Assembly: GCA_963799455.1 (NCBI GenBank)
Contig: CAWCXF010000007.1
Coordinates: 1,674,001-1,738,000, forward strand
DNA: 64,000 nucleotides
Source: CAWCXF01 sp963799455
GTDB lineage: Bacteria; Pseudomonadota; Alphaproteobacteria; Rhodobacterales; Rhodobacteraceae
Reading direction: 5' to 3'
Shown: positions 7,617 through 16,257 of the stretch, one piece after another
How the letters are laid out: each line of letters opens with the position of its first letter
Numbering within the stretch: the stretch's first letter is position 1
The notes under the pieces: generated by a model
Database searches by the model: none
What the model saw: only the letters and a program-made list of their open reading frames with translations
Told to the model about the DNA's origin: nothing
Position numbers and translations under genes: made by a program

Positions 7617-10121
7617 CTAGCGCAGGAGCCCGCGCGCGCCGCCCGAGATCAGGCGGTTGACCTCGATCAGCACGCGCGCCGCGGCGAGCCCGCCGGGGCA
7701 GGCGAGGTAGTTGGGCGACCAGACAGGGTCGAATTTCTCCTTGAAGGCGCGCAGGCCCTCGAAGCCGTAGAGCCCCTCGCCGTGCTCGTAGACGAAGGCG
7801 CCGAGCCTGTTCCAGTGCGAGGCGAGGGGGTGGTGGGAGAGCCCCGCCAAGGGGACCGCGCCGAGGTTGAACCACGCGTAGCCCTCCGCCTTGCCCCACA
7901 GCGTCAGCTCGGCGAAGAGCGCGTTCATGACGACGCCGGGCGCCTCGGGGTCGTGGCGCATCAGGTCGAGCGACAGCTCCTCGCGCTCCGCCCCGAGCCA
8001 GAGGTTGGCGAAGGCGCGCACCCGGCCGTCCGCGTCGCGCATCACCGCGTGGGGATGGTTCGAGAGATAAGCCGGATCGAAGCGGCCCAGCGCGAAGGAC
8101 TTCTCCTCGCCCCGATGCCGCGCGAGCCAGGCGTCGGAGACCGCGCGCAGCTCGTCCATCAGCGCGGGCACCGCGGAGGCGGGGACGATCTCGAAGGACA
8201 GGCCCTCGCGCGCGGCACGCGAGCGGGCGTGGCGCAGCCCCTTGCGCGAATGCCCGTCGAGCGAGAAGCCCGGCAGCGGCACCCGCGCGATCTCGCCGAT
8301 CTTGAGCACCGACAGCTCCATGTCGAGATAGGTGGGCAGGAAGGCGGTGCCTATCGCGTAGAAGGCCGGGATCAGCCCCGCGCGGTCGGCGCGCTCGTGC
8401 AGCGCCCAGGCCAGCGCCTCGCCCGCCTCCGGGTCTCCGAAGGGGTCTGATTTGGCGATCATCGCCACGCGGGTGCGGCGATACATGAGAAAGGCGTCCT
8501 GGCGCGGCGAGACCAGGAAGCGCTTGTCGCCCAGGAGCGCGATGTTGGCCTCCGTGTCGCGGCTCGCGCGCACCAGCCGGCGCACCGCCTCGGGGATCGG
8601 CTCGGGCGCGTCGCGTGGCGCGCGCGGGCGCAGCAGCGACGCCGCGCCCAAGGCCGCCAGCGCCACCGCGGCCGCCACCGAGGCGCGCAGGAAGCGCGGC
8701 GCGTCGGCGCTCCAGGCGACGCGCCACCACAGATCGCTCGCGTCGTCCACGCGGCGGTAGGCCAGGAGCCCGAGCCAGATCGAGGCGCCGATCAGGAGAG
8801 CGGCGCCGAGGCCCCAGCTCCAGGTGAGGCGCAGCGGCCCCTCGTCGCGGCGGTCGAAGGCGGGGCGGAAGGCCGCGAGCGCCGTCATGGCGAGCGCCAT
8901 CAGCCCCGCCTCCTCCCAGTCGAGGCCCTTGAGCAGCGAGGCCAGCGCGCCCGAGCCCAGCGCGCCCATCGCCAGGCCCCACGCCCGCGCCTGTCGCCGC
9001 AGCAGGCCCCGCGCCAGCACCAGCAGCACCACGCCCAGCGCCGAGCCCACGAGATGCGAACCCTCGACCAGCGCCAGGGGCGCGACCAGCTCCAGCGCCT
9101 GCGCGCGCGGGCGCAGCGCCGGGAGCGCGCCGGAGAACAGCAGCACCGTGCCCGCCAGAAGCGCGACCCCGGCGGCCAGCGGCGGCACCAGCGGCGCGAT
9201 CCCCTGCGCGACGGCGGCGGCGCGCCCGCGCGCCGCGCCGCGGTGCCCACGCCACCACAGCGCCGCCAGCCCGAGCGCGGTCACCGCGAAGGGCAGCAGG
9301 TCGTAGATCAGCCGGTAGAGCACCAAGGCGGCCAGCACGTCGGGCCGCCCGCCCAGGCCCAGGGCCGCGATCAGCGTCGCCTCGAAGGCGCCGATGCCCC
9401 CCGGCGCGTGGCTGACGATGCCCACGACCACCGCGGCGACGTAGGCCACGAAGAACGCCGCCGGGCCGACCTCGATGCCCGCGGGCAGCAGCACCCAGAG
9501 CGCGAGCGACGAGGCGCCCACGTCGATCAGGGACACCGCCATCAGAGCCAGCGCCTGGACCCGCGAGGGCAGGCGCAGCGCGACCCCGCGCACCCGCAGC
9601 GTCCGCCCCTCGGACCCGGCGAGGGCGAGCAGCGCCGCCACCGCGACGAGGAGGGCCGCGCCCAAGCCGCGGTCGATCGCGGGCGGCGCGCCGAGCCGCG
9701 CGGCCGGCCCCGAGGGGTCGAGCAGCAGCGCCGCGCCCGCGGCCGTGGCGACCGCCATCCAGAAGCTCGCCCACGCGAAGGCGAGCACGCCGCCGACCGC
9801 CGCCGCGTCGAGCCCGCGCGCGCGGTAGACCCGCAGCCTCAGCGCGACCCCGGTCAGCAGCGTGAAGCCCAGCGCGTTCGACACCGCCTGGCCCGCCGCG
9901 CCGGTGAGCCCCGCGAGCCAGTCGGGCATCGCGCCGGGTGCCGCCGCGCGCATGGCGATCACGTCGCTCGTCGACAGCGCCGCGAAGCTCGCGGCGGTGA
10001 GCGCCAGCGCCAGCGCGACGTCGAGCCGCGGCGTGGCCGTGATGGCGCCCTTCAGCGCGGCGAGCGTGACCTCGCGCGACAGCGCGTGCAGCGCGAGGAG
10101 GCTCACCGCGCCCACCAGCAC
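7617..10121 (-). CDS. MprF-like bifunctional membrane protein (flippase domain plus DUF2156 aminoacyl-lipid synthase domain)
   Basis: About 834 residues. The N-terminal half has many hydrophobic helices including HAPGGIGAFEATLIAALGL, the signature of the lysylphosphatidylglycerol synthase/flippase (UPF0104) domain. The C-terminal 300 residues match DUF2156, the GNAT-like domain that transfers an amino acid from aminoacyl-tRNA to phosphatidylglycerol: DPFGDPEAGEALAWALHERA, SRKGLRHARSRAAREGL, FNLGAVPLAG and YGFEGLRAFKEKFDP. The family lowers membrane negative charge and gives resistance to cationic peptides. The start is uncertain: GTG 10121 is the first standard start in frame near the first helix, while ATG 10195 is out of frame by one base. 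Confidence 0.85.
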   Translation of the reverse strand: MLVGAVSLLALHALSREVTLAALKGAITATPRLDVALALALTAASFAALSTSDVIAMRAAAPGAMPDWLAGLTGAAGQAVSNALGFTLLTGVALRLRVYRARGLDAAAVGGVLAFAWASFWMAVATAAGAALLLDPSGPAARLGAPPAIDRGLGAALLVAVAALLALAGSEGRTLRVRGVALRLPSRVQALALMAVSLIDVGASSLALWVLLPAGIEVGPAAFFVAYVAAVVVGIVSHAPGGIGAFEATLIAALGLGGRPDVLAALVLYRLIYDLLPFAVTALGLAALWWRGHRGAARGRAAAVAQGIAPLVPPLAAGVALLAGTVLLFSGALPALRPRAQALELVAPLALVEGSHLVGSALGVVLLVLARGLLRRQARAWGLAMGALGSGALASLLKGLDWEEAGLMALAMTALAAFRPAFDRRDEGPLRLTWSWGLGAALLIGASIWLGLLAYRRVDDASDLWWRVAWSADAPRFLRASVAAAVALAALGAASLLRPRAPRDAPEPIPEAVRRLVRASRDTEANIALLGDKRFLVSPRQDAFLMYRRTRVAMIAKSDPFGDPEAGEALAWALHERADRAGLIPAFYAIGTAFLPTYLDMELSVLKIGEIARVPLPGFSLDGHSRKGLRHARSRAAREGLSFEIVPASAVPALMDELRAVSDAWLARHRGEEKSFALGRFDPAYLSNHPHAVMRDADGRVRAFANLWLGAEREELSLDLMRHDPEAPGVVMNALFAELTLWGKAEGYAWFNLGAVPLAGLSHHPLASHWNRLGAFVYEHGEGLYGFEGLRAFKEKFDPVWSPNYLACPGGLAAARVLIEVNRLISGGARGLLR

Positions 10122-10951
10122 CGCCAGGCCCAGCCGCAGCGCGGGGCGGTCGAGCGGCGGCCGTCGCCCGGCGGCCGCGCGTCGGCGGCGCTCATCGCGT
10201 GCGGCCCCGGCGCGGGGCCCGTCCCCCGCGCGCAGGACGGCCGCCGCCTCGGGCGCCGCGTCCCGGACGGGGCGGCCGGGCGGACCGGGAGGCCTGCGTC
10301 GGGCGCTCTGCGGGCGCGGCGTCGAGGGGCGCGACCCGCGGGCCGGACGGGCGGGGGGAGCCGGGCGGGCGGGCCGACGCTCCGGCGCGGACGGCCGGGG
10401 CCGGAGCGCCGCGGGATCGCGGTTCGGGGGAGGGAGGGGGGGCTTCGGACAACGCGCGACGACCTCTGGCAGCTTGGCGAGGAGATGTATCCGCTTCTCG
10501 CGCCTCGCCCAGCCCACGCCGTCCCGGCCCGCTCCCCGCCGCGGGCGAAGCCGCCGCCCTCGTGCCTCGCTCGGCCGCCGCGGCGGACGACCGCCCGCCC
10601 CCGCGCGGACCCGCGCGGAAGATCGCGCCACGGGAAGATCGCGCCACGGGCCGCTCGCGGGCACGATCCGCACCGCCGCCCCCAGGGCGTCACCCCCGGC
10701 CGGTGCGGCCCCGGGCGCTCCCCTCGGAGGCGGAACGGCTCCGTCACAGCCCATCGGGCATCGCCCAGCCCATGGGGGACCACACCGGCCTCCCTTCGCA
10801 GGAGACCGGACCAGCCCGGCCCCACCCGGGGGAGCCTCGACAGGCCCCGGAGCGGCTCGCAGAACGGTGCGCCCGCGGGGGCGTCGCGCTCGGGCACGGC
10901 CCGGCCGTGGTCCCGCGAGCGGGCCCCGCAGGCCGAGATCCCCCGCAGGCC
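10122..10951. other. GC-rich stretch with no clear gene; includes a 16-bp tandem duplication
   Basis: Between the MprF-like start and petR. The left end probably holds the true N-terminus of the MprF-like protein (ATG 10195, out of frame). A 16-bp unit is repeated exactly at 10617-10632 and 10633-10648. The long open frames here are Arg/Pro/Gly-rich on both strands and show no recognisable domain or ribosome binding site. Confidence 0.5.
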
Positions 10952-11659
10952 CTAGTCGGGCACCAGCATGTAGCCCGCCCCCCGCACGGTCTGGAGGTAT
11001 CGCGGCCGGCGCGGGTCGCTCTCGATCTTGCGCCTGAGCCGGGTGATCTGCACGTCCACCGCGCGCTCCTGGGCCTGGTCGCCCTCGCGGCCGAGCGCGC
11101 GGGTGAGATCCTCGCGCGAGAGCGCCTCGTGGGGGCGGGCGGCGAAGACGCGCATCAGCTCGGCCTCGGTGCCGGTGAGGCGCACGGGGACGGTCCCCTC
11201 GGCGCCCTGGCGCCACATCTCGCCGCGCGTCGCGTCGTAGCGGATGGCGCCGAGGCCGAGGAGCTTCGGGCCGTCGTCCACCGCCTCGGGCGCGCGGCGC
11301 AGGATGGCGGCGATCCTGAGCAGCAGCTCGCGCGGCTCGAAGGGCTTGGCGAGGTAGTCGTCCGCGCCCGCCTCCAGCCCCTCGATGCGATCGCCGGTCC
11401 CGGCCTTGGCCGTCAGCAGCAGCACCGGCGTGTCGCGCCCCTCGCGCAGCCAGCGGGTGAGCGACACGCCGTCCTCGCCCGGCATCATCACGTCGATCAC
11501 CGCGAGGTCGAAGTCGAGCCCCGCGAGCACGCGCCGCGCATGGGCCGCCTCGCGCGCCACCGAGACGAGGTAGCCGTGGCGCATGAGATACTTCCGCAGC
11601 AAGGTGCGGATGCGCTCGTCGTCGTCCACGACCAGCAGATGGGCCTCGGGGTCGCTCAC
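10952..11659 (-). CDS. petR: OmpR-family response regulator PetR
   Basis: A 235-residue two-component DNA-binding regulator. The receiver domain (about 7-115) has the acidic pocket VVDDDE, phosphoacceptor Asp56 in VIDVMMPGEDG, and Lys105 in DDYLAKPF. A winged-helix output domain (about 130-233) includes VDVQITRLRRKIESDP and YLQTVRGAGYML. In Rhodobacter capsulatus a regulator of this type, PetR, is co-transcribed with the MarR-like PetP; the same order is present here, with a 25-bp gap. No histidine kinase gene is adjacent. Confidence 0.9.
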   Translation of the reverse strand: MSDPEAHLLVVDDDERIRTLLRKYLMRHGYLVSVAREAAHARRVLAGLDFDLAVIDVMMPGEDGVSLTRWLREGRDTPVLLLTAKAGTGDRIEGLEAGADDYLAKPFEPRELLLRIAAILRRAPEAVDDGPKLLGLGAIRYDATRGEMWRQGAEGTVPVRLTGTEAELMRVFAARPHEALSREDLTRALGREGDQAQERAVDVQITRLRRKIESDPRRPRYLQTVRGAGYMLVPD

Positions 11660-11684
11660 GGCCGCGCCGATGCCCGCGCCGCCA

Positions 11685-12170
11685 TCAGCGGCCGTCCCGG
11701 TGGAGCCGGTGCAGGTCGGGGTCCATCATCGCCTCGAGCACCTGGCGGAAGCCGCCGACGGCCTGGGGGCCGGCGGCGCGGTAGGCGCGGCGCATCCGCG
11801 CGCGCTGCGCGTCCGACAGCGCGCCCTCCAGCGCCGCGCCCTCGGGCGTCAGGAACAGGTGGCGCTCGCGCTTGTCGCGCTGGCCCACCCGGCTCTCGAC
11901 CAGGCCCTGCTCGATCAGGGCGCGCAGCACGCGGTTGAGCGACTGCTTGGTGACGCCCAGCACGGCGAGCAGCGCGTTGACGGTGGAGCCGGGGTCGCGG
12001 CCGACGAAGTGCAGCGCGCGGTGGTGCGCGCGCCCGAGCCCGCGCTCGGCGAGGATGCGGTCGGGGTCGGCGGTGAAGCCGCGATAGGCGAAGAACATCG
12101 CCTCGATCCCGCGCCGGATCTGGTCGTCGGTCAGGAACAGGAGCGACTCCCCCTGCGCGTGCTCGTTCAT
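11685..12170 (-). CDS. petP: MarR-family transcriptional regulator PetP
   Basis: A 161-residue winged-helix regulator. The DNA-binding core reads STVNALLAVLGVTKQSLNRV followed by LIEQGLVESRVGQRDKRERH, the recognition helix and wing of MarR proteins. ATG 12170 is preceded by a G-rich ribosome site. It is the first gene of the petP-petR pair and is divergent from ilvE; the 191-bp gap contains a 19-bp palindrome that could be its own operator. Confidence 0.88.
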   Translation of the reverse strand: MNEHAQGESLLFLTDDQIRRGIEAMFFAYRGFTADPDRILAERGLGRAHHRALHFVGRDPGSTVNALLAVLGVTKQSLNRVLRALIEQGLVESRVGQRDKRERHLFLTPEGAALEGALSDAQRARMRRAYRAAGPQAVGGFRQVLEAMMDPDLHRLHRDGR

Positions 12171-12249
12171 CCCGCCCCCATCCCGCCCCCATGCCGCCTC
12201 GCACCGCGACGCTCCGGGCCGCGAGGCCCTCGGTGATGACCGGCAGGGT

Positions 12250-12268
12250 ATGTCAGCCTTGTTGACAT
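12250..12268. promoter_or_regulatory. Palindromic operator candidate between petP and ilvE
   Basis: ATGTCA at 12250-12255 and TGACAT at 12263-12268 form a perfect inverted repeat with a seven-base spacer. TTGACA at 12262-12267, within it, could be a -35 element towards ilvE. Its size and AT-rich character fit MarR-family operators, and it lies in the divergent petP-ilvE spacer. Binding by PetP is an inference. Confidence 0.5.
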
Positions 12269-12361
12269 TCCAAGGGCGCGTTGGTAGCCGAGGCCTCCGG
12301 CGCAAGGACATGGCCACGAAGACCATGCTCGCGCAACATCCGAGAAGGGGGTGGCACGGCG

Positions 12362-13255
12362 ATGGCGGCGACGGGGCCCTACGACGACCGCGACGGCTCG
12401 ATCTGGATGGACGGCGGGCTGGTGCCCTGGCGCGACGCGCAGGTGCATGTCCTGACCCATGCGCTGCACTACGCGAGCTCCGTGTTCGAGGGCGAGCGCG
12501 CCTACGGGGGCCGCATCTTCGAGAGCCGGGCGCATTCCGAGCGCCTGCACGCCTCGGCAGGCGCGATCGACTTCGAGATCCCCTGGAGCGTGGACGAGAT
12601 CGAGGCCGCCAAGACGCAGGTGCTCGAGGCCAACGGGCTCGAGGACGGCTACGTGCGCGCCGTCGCCTGGCGCGGCTCGGGCGAGGACATGGGCGTGGCC
12701 GCGGCGCGCAACCCGGTGCGCCTGGCCATCGCGGCGTGGCAGTGGGGGGCCTATTACGGCGACGCCAAGATGCGGGGCGCCAAGCTCGACGTCTCAAGGT
12801 GGAAGCGGCCCTCTCCGGAGACCATCCCGAGCCACGCCAAGGCGGCGGGGCTCTACATGATCTGCACGATGTCGAAGCACGCGGCCGAGGCCAAGGGCTG
12901 CTCGGACGCGCTGATGATGGACTACCGCGGCTACGTGGCGGAGGCGACGGGGGCCAACGTGTTCTTCGTGAAGGGCGGCGAGGTGCACACGCCGCTGCCC
13001 GACTGCTTCCTCGACGGCATCACGCGGCGCACCGTCATCGGCATGCTCCGCGAGCGGCAGGTGCGCGTCCACGAGCGCCACATCGAGCCCGCCGAGATGG
13101 AGGGCTTCGAGCAGTGCTGGCTCACGGGCACCGCGGCCGAGGTCACGCCGGTGGGCGAGATCGGACCCTACCGCTTCGAGGTCGGCGCCATGACGCGCGA
13201 CATCAGCGCGGCCTACGAGGCGCTGGTGCGGTCCGGCGCGCCGGCGCGGGCCTGA
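12362..13255 (+). CDS. ilvE: Branched-chain amino acid aminotransferase
   Basis: A 297-residue class IV PLP aminotransferase that makes or degrades leucine, isoleucine and valine with 2-oxoglutarate/glutamate. Visible features are HALHYASSVFEGERAY near the N-terminus, the PLP lysine Lys160 in PSHAKAAGLYM, YVAEATGANVFFVK with Glu194, and the late phosphate-binding GTAAEVTPVGEIG. ATG 12362 follows AAGGGGGT by a suitable distance; an earlier in-frame ATG at 12281 would reach towards the operator. Position next to petP is typical of Rhodobacterales. Confidence 0.94.
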   Translation: MAATGPYDDRDGSIWMDGGLVPWRDAQVHVLTHALHYASSVFEGERAYGGRIFESRAHSERLHASAGAIDFEIPWSVDEIEAAKTQVLEANGLEDGYVRAVAWRGSGEDMGVAAARNPVRLAIAAWQWGAYYGDAKMRGAKLDVSRWKRPSPETIPSHAKAAGLYMICTMSKHAAEAKGCSDALMMDYRGYVAEATGANVFFVKGGEVHTPLPDCFLDGITRRTVIGMLRERQVRVHERHIEPAEMEGFEQCWLTGTAAEVTPVGEIGPYRFEVGAMTRDISAAYEALVRSGAPARA

Positions 13256-13737
13256 GCCGGGATCCTCGGACGGCCTCCTCCACGCAGGCGCGGGCGCAAG
13301 CCACAGAGGTCATGACTGTTCGACCTGTCCTAGGCCTCCTCCACGCAGGCGCGGGCGCAAGAGCACGGGGCGCGTCGTCCCTCCGCGAGGCTCGGGCGTC
13401 GCCCTTCGACCGGGCCCGGTGCGAGCGGCGCGCGGGCAGGCCCGGGCGGGCGGTCGAGCCGAGGGCGCGCGGCGCCCATGGTGCGCGCAGGCCTCGCCGG
13501 TCGGATCGAGGCTGGATCCGATCGTGTGGCGTCCGCCGGAGAGGGCGCGGTCCCGAGCGCCGGCCCGACGCCCGAACCGACGCCCGGAGCGCGGGCTGTG
13601 CGGCCCCCGGGGGATGACGGCTGGGGACTGACGGCGCGTGCGCCGCGCCACGGCCGGCCCCAGCCCGACCGGGCCCGGGCGTCATGCCGGGGCACCGATG
13701 CGTCCGGTCCCGCGTCCCGCCCCGCCCGGGCGTCGCG
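13256..13737. other. Intergenic stretch with a duplicated 29-bp sequence
   Basis: No recognisable gene on either strand. A 29-bp sequence occurs exactly at 13272-13300 and 13333-13361, 61 bases apart, just after ilvE. The rest is very GC-rich with long but featureless open frames. Confidence 0.5.
13272..13361. repeat. 29-bp direct repeat, two perfect copies
   Basis: Copies at 13272-13300 and 13333-13361 are identical, begin GGCCTCCTCCACGCAGG and are separated by 32 unique bases. Two copies are too few to call a CRISPR array and no cas gene is near. The origin is unknown. Confidence 0.7.
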
Positions 13738-13941
13738 TCAGGCGGTGTGGCTGCGCTCGATCCTGAGGAACTGGCGCAGCCGCGCGCCGCGCTCGGCGGC
13801 GCCGGGTTCGCCGTCGCCGCGGCGATGCAGATCGACCACCGCGCGGTGGCGTCCCATCAGCCGATGGCGCCGCTCGAGGTCGAGGAAGCGGGTCAGGCGC
13901 GCGCCCAGCGCGCTGCGATGGCTCGGGGTGGGGCGTCGCAT
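13738..13941 (-). CDS. Small Arg/His-rich protein of unknown function
   Basis: A 67-residue, strongly basic protein beginning MRRPTPSHRSALGARL with many Arg, His and Leu residues and probably helical; no membrane segment and no cysteine. I accept it as a gene because ATG 13941 has an excellent ribosome site (GGGAGGAC, five bases away). It stands alone between ilvE and the cytochrome c gene. A nucleic-acid or acidic-surface binder is possible from composition alone, but I do not recognise the family. Confidence 0.6.
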   Translation of the reverse strand: MRRPTPSHRSALGARLTRFLDLERRHRLMGRHRAVVDLHRRGDGEPGAAERGARLRQFLRIERSHTA

Positions 13942-14064
13942 GTCGTCCTCCCATCCTGGCGGAGCGTCTGTCGTCTCCGACGCGTCACGGTAGCACGCGC
14001 CACCGATGGTCGCACCCCGCACGCGACGGCGACGGGAGCCCGCAGGCCACATCCGGCCGCCGGC

Positions 14065-14646
14065 TCAGCCCCCGGCGGCATTCTCCTCGACGGTGAGCGT
14101 CGTGGCGCCATACCAGTCGGCGGCGGCGCGGATCTCGGCGTCGGACAGGCCGGCGGCGACCTGGCTCATCACCTCGTGCGCGCGCCGGCCCGACTTGAAC
14201 GCCTTGAGCTGCTCGGCGAGGTAGATGTTGGTCTCGCCGGCGAGGTTCGGGGCGTCGGGCACCACCGCGATCCCGTCCGCGCCGTGGCAGCCCGAGCAGA
14301 GCGCAGGTGCCTGCGCCGGGTCGGCCGAGAGCGACGCCACGGCTCGGTGCGAGGCGTACCAGGCGGCCACGTCGGCGATCTGCTGGTCGCTGAGCGAGGC
14401 GGCCACGACGCTCATCATCTCGTTGACGCGCTCGCCGGAGCGGAAGGCGCGCAGCTGCGCGGCCAGGTAGTCCGCGGGCTCCCCGCCGATGTGGGGCGCC
14501 ACGGGGATCTGGGCGTAGCCGTCGAGCCCGTGGCAGGTGCGGCACATCCCCGCCACCTGCCGCCCGGCCTCGACATCCTGCGCGCGGGCGGGGGCGCCCC
14601 CGGCGAGCGCGAGCCCGCCGAGGACGATGACGAGGATCCCCCTCAC
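14065..14646 (-). CDS. Diheme cytochrome c (c4-like)
   Basis: A 193-residue periplasmic electron carrier. GTG 14646 starts a signal peptide (VRGILVIVLGGLALA, cleavage near PARAQ). Two similar halves each carry one heme site, CRTCH and CSGCH, followed by the GEPADYLAAQLRAFRSGER and GETNIYLAEQLKAFKSGRR segments typical of cytochrome c4-like tandem domains. Its GTG overlaps the stop of the upstream sugar-dehydrogenase gene in a GTGA arrangement, so the two are co-translated and the cytochrome probably accepts electrons from that enzyme. Confidence 0.92.
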   Translation of the reverse strand: MRGILVIVLGGLALAGGAPARAQDVEAGRQVAGMCRTCHGLDGYAQIPVAPHIGGEPADYLAAQLRAFRSGERVNEMMSVVAASLSDQQIADVAAWYASHRAVASLSADPAQAPALCSGCHGADGIAVVPDAPNLAGETNIYLAEQLKAFKSGRRAHEVMSQVAAGLSDAEIRAAADWYGATTLTVEENAAGG

Positions 14647-15989
14647 TCGGACGCCGCCCCCTCGGGCTCGTCCGGGGCGGGCTCGCCCGACGCGTCCCCG
14701 GAGCCCTCGGACGCGGCGTTCGAGGCGCCCTCCGACCCGGTGTAGCTGATGCGGTAGAGCGCGCCGGCGAGGTCGTCGGAGACCAGCAGCGAGCCGTCGG
14801 TCATCACCGCCACGTCCACGGGGCGGCCCAGATACTCGCCGTTCTCGTCGAGCCATCCCTCCGCGAAGGGCTCCGTCGTCGCGTCCCCCGCCTCGTCGAC
14901 GAACGTCACCATCACCCGCGCGCCCACGGGCGTGGTGCGGTTCCAAGAGCCGTGCTGGGCCGAGAAGATGGCGTTGCGGTAGCGCTCGGGGAACGAGCCG
15001 CCGTCGTAGAACGCCATGCCGAGGTCGGCGGCGTGGGCCACGGTCTCGGAGGCGGGGAACGCCACGCCCTCGGGCGGCTCCTCGCCCTCGTACTCGACCG
15101 TGCGCACGTCGCCGCCGCCGTACCACGGGAAGCCGAAGTTCTGGCCCATCTCGGTCTGGCGGTTGATCTCGCCCGGCGGGATGTCGTCGCCCATCCCGTC
15201 CACCTGGTTGTCGGTGAACCACAGCTCGCCGGTCCCGGGGTGGAAGTCGTGGCCCACGGAGTTCCTCACGCCGCGGGTGAAGACCTCGCGCTCGGTGCCG
15301 TCGGTGTTCATGCGGACGATGCCGCCGATGCCCCACTCGGCGTAGAGGTCGAGCTTCTCGGGCGGGGGCACGTTGAAGGGCTGGCCGAGCGAGATGTAGA
15401 TCTTGCCGTCGGGCCCGATCCTGCACACCCGAGCGGAGTGGTTGAACGACTCCTCCTCGGGCGGGATCAGCTCGCCTTCGGCCACCAGCACGCCCGCCGC
15501 CACGTCGGGGCTCTCGTAGAAGAACTCCGCGGCCGGGAACACGAGCGCGCGGTTCTGCTCGACGGTGTAGAGGAACCCGTCGTCGGAGAAGCAGACCGCG
15601 TTGGGGATGGTGAAGGAGAGCGAGGGCGCGAAGTCCTTCACCTCGTCTGCGACGCGGTCCTTGTTGCGGTCGGTGACGACCCAGATCTTGTCCTTGCGGG
15701 TGCCCACGAAGGTCGCCACCCCCTGCGGCCCCACGGCCATGTGCCGCGCGTCGGGCACGATCGCGTAGAGCGCGATCTCGAAGCCCTCGGGCAGCGTGAT
15801 GCTCTCCAGCGTGTCCTCGATGCCCCGGGCGTAGTCGCCCCCCTGCTCCACGGTGGTGAACTCCGTGGTGCCGGTGCTCTGCATGTTCTGCAGCCGCTCG
15901 AGGTTGTCGGGCAGGTCGCCCGCGGGCTGGGCGCTGGCCCCTCCCGCGAGGAGCGCCAGCGCGGCGGTGGTCGTGGCGAGATGTCTCAT
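14643..15989 (-). CDS. PQQ-dependent sugar dehydrogenase (sorbosone dehydrogenase-like)
   Basis: A 448-residue secreted beta-propeller. Residues 1-20 are a signal peptide (LALLAGGASAQ). Blade-like segments such as HMAVGPQGVATFVGTRKDKI, YTVEQNRALVFPAAEFF, GVRNSVGHDFHPGTGELWF and NFGFPWYGGGDVR match the sorbosone/soluble glucose dehydrogenase family, which oxidises sugars in the periplasm with PQQ. The C-terminus ends in a Gly/Ser/Glu-rich tail. GGGGAGGA sits before ATG 15989. It is coupled to a diheme cytochrome c gene. No PQQ synthesis gene is in the window. Confidence 0.9.
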   Translation of the reverse strand: MRHLATTTAALALLAGGASAQPAGDLPDNLERLQNMQSTGTTEFTTVEQGGDYARGIEDTLESITLPEGFEIALYAIVPDARHMAVGPQGVATFVGTRKDKIWVVTDRNKDRVADEVKDFAPSLSFTIPNAVCFSDDGFLYTVEQNRALVFPAAEFFYESPDVAAGVLVAEGELIPPEEESFNHSARVCRIGPDGKIYISLGQPFNVPPPEKLDLYAEWGIGGIVRMNTDGTEREVFTRGVRNSVGHDFHPGTGELWFTDNQVDGMGDDIPPGEINRQTEMGQNFGFPWYGGGDVRTVEYEGEEPPEGVAFPASETVAHAADLGMAFYDGGSFPERYRNAIFSAQHGSWNRTTPVGARVMVTFVDEAGDATTEPFAEGWLDENGEYLGRPVDVAVMTDGSLLVSDDLAGALYRISYTGSEGASNAASEGSGDASGEPAPDEPEGAASE

Positions 15990-16257
15990 GAAGGTCCTCC
16001 CCGGCCTTTCGTCGTCGCGCCCATGCTCGGCAGGAGCGGGTGGCGAAGCAAGCGCGACGAGGCGCGGTAGAGGGCCGCGGGGCGTGTGAGCGGATTGCCG
16101 CCGATCGATGCCCGGCTCGTCGGGGGAGGCCGCGCCGGACCCCTGCGCCCGACGACGAGCGCGCCGCCTGCGGGCGCGAAGGGGCTCCTTGCGCCGGGCG
16201 CGCCGCCGCCGATGGGGCGCGCGGGGGACGTGCCGAGGGATGACGGGACGGCGCGCC

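Noticed and set aside
13272..13361. CRISPR array
   Set aside because: Only two copies, no further spacers and no cas genes.
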